Below, piece by piece: positions 62,850 to 64,000 of a stretch of 64,000 nt of DNA. Each line of letters starts with the position of its first letter. Positions within the stretch are counted from its first letter, which is position 1. The notes under the pieces were generated by a model. That model made no database searches and was not told the DNA's origin. It saw only the letters and a program-made list of their open reading frames with translations. The position numbers and the translations under genes are program-made. This DNA is from Pseudoips prasinana (taxonomy: Eukaryota; Arthropoda; Insecta; Lepidoptera; Nolidae), in the NCBI GenBank assembly GCA_951640165.1, contig OX621256.1:4216001-4280000 (forward strand), read 5' to 3'.

Positions 62850-64000
62850 CACTAATAGTAATGTTCTTAAACTTTCGCGATGTCGATGTCCCGATCACCT
62901 GGGGCATAGCCCTAAAGGGGGGCACCGGGGCAGCATACCCGCGTTCCCGGGGTCTTTCATATATTATTATCTTTTATTCAAACGTTTTACTTATATTTTA
63001 AATGTATTAACATATAAAAAATATAAATAACAAAATATATTAATATTATTATAAATATACTTTACCTTTGAGCATTATTTCTTTTTTGCGTTTCAATTAG
63101 TTACAATAGAACAGATACTGACAGATAGTATAAGTCAAAACTATTCTTTTGTTTAAAATATAAAACACAATAGTCTATCTTAGAAGCTATTTTTAAACAA
63201 AACACGACACAGAAGTGCCAGTATTTTCTTTAGTAAAATCTGTCGAAGAAAAGTGAAATTACGAAGAAAACTATTGACTTTATCACCATTTGTTAAATAA
63301 TTGTCAGCGAATGGTTGGCCATTGTGCAGGTAGAGTTTGATTGACGGTTCTACAGCCTGCAATCGTGGTAATCTTTTAACTTTGATGTCAATTATGATTG
63401 GTTGGAAGATAAATTTCGCGTTTGTAATGAATAACAGTTATCTTAATTATTCTGTGGTTACTATGCGCGGTGTTGCTGGCTCAAGGCGATTCACAGATAA
63501 TAGGCATTTTAGTAAAAAATAGGCCTCATATTTTATCTCAACTTGGAATTCGACTTTATATTTTTTGTTTTGTGCTACGTAGTTTTTCCATTGTTTGAGA
63601 ACTGATGTTGGTAATTCTGTATCAATTCGATTAAACATTATTACAAGATGGTGCTTATAGAGAATGATTGTATTAATAAAGAAAGAAAGTAACAACTATG
63701 CAGAGCCTGAATAGTAAGGCTGTTGTTGCGTAAGTTTATAAAGATAGTTTTAGTTTGTACTTAGTATTAATCTATTTAAATATCTAAATATCTGTAATAA
63801 AGAAAATATATTTATTCCGTAAACAAGCGCAGATAATAATAATAATATATAGGTACACATAAAGAAGTTCTTAATTGCTATCTGTGCGAGTCCGAATTGG
63901 TCCCATCTCAGCACTAGCTGCAACATTACTGATGCAGCGCTGGTTTTCTGAATTTCCAATATCTATATTAATAATAATAATAAAATAACAAATCCCACCT
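62850..64000. other. Apparently unique sequence
   Basis: 62890-62965 has a GC-rich patch ('cctggggcatagccctaaag') of unknown nature. The remaining ORFs (63180-63959) are short and lack motifs. Confidence 0.35.

Overview
The window looks like lepidopteran (moth or butterfly) nuclear DNA. It is AT-rich and non-operonic. It carries tRNA- and 5S-derived SINEs, short Helitrons with TC and CTAG ends, TA-flanked MITEs, and RTE-type LINEs ending in ATG/GAT runs. No species can be named from the sequence.

No complete host protein gene is supported. The only long ORF is a 998-codon endonuclease/reverse transcriptase inside a structurally complete RTE-like LINE (40063-43176, minus). The only confident host gene is a tRNA-Gly(UCC) at 10580-10651, minus. 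A CpG-richer stretch at 56.40-56.69 kb, with TCAGT initiator-like motifs and a GTGAGT donor, may be the promoter and first exon of a plus-strand gene. If so, the quiet DNA to its right would be first intron.

Layout. 1-10 kb: a ~100-bp tandem array, a jockey/CR1-like LINE remnant with a readable YADD motif, internally deleted RTE derivatives, SINEs, and a 0.7-kb foldback inside a Helitron. 10-20 kb: the tRNA gene, a MITE in a Helitron, a LINE tail in a SINE, a pogo-like remnant in a SINE, RTE 3' ends, and a LINE C-terminus with a C2H2 finger. 20-35 kb: four copies of a palindromic MITE, a SINE inserted in a SINE, several TIR MITEs, 5S-like SINEs and RTE fragments. 35-45 kb: a 75-bp x 5 minisatellite and the SINE / RTE / full-length RTE nest. 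45-56 kb: an inverted Helitron cluster, a nested RTE pair with two TSDs, a GC-rich foldback, and hairpin-ended repeats. 56-64 kb: the candidate exon, mostly unique DNA, a LINE with an inverted 5' segment inside a 12-bp TSD, and a 561-bp near-identical tandem duplication.

Most ORFs in the window are readings of repeats. The main value of the region is as a record of nested insertions. Many boundaries can be set exactly because target-site duplications or empty sites are present in the same window. I saw no convincing new biological system. The most unusual items are RTE-derived short elements built from the two ends of the LINE, insertions with 5' inversions typical of twin priming, and a 5S-rRNA-like SINE family.
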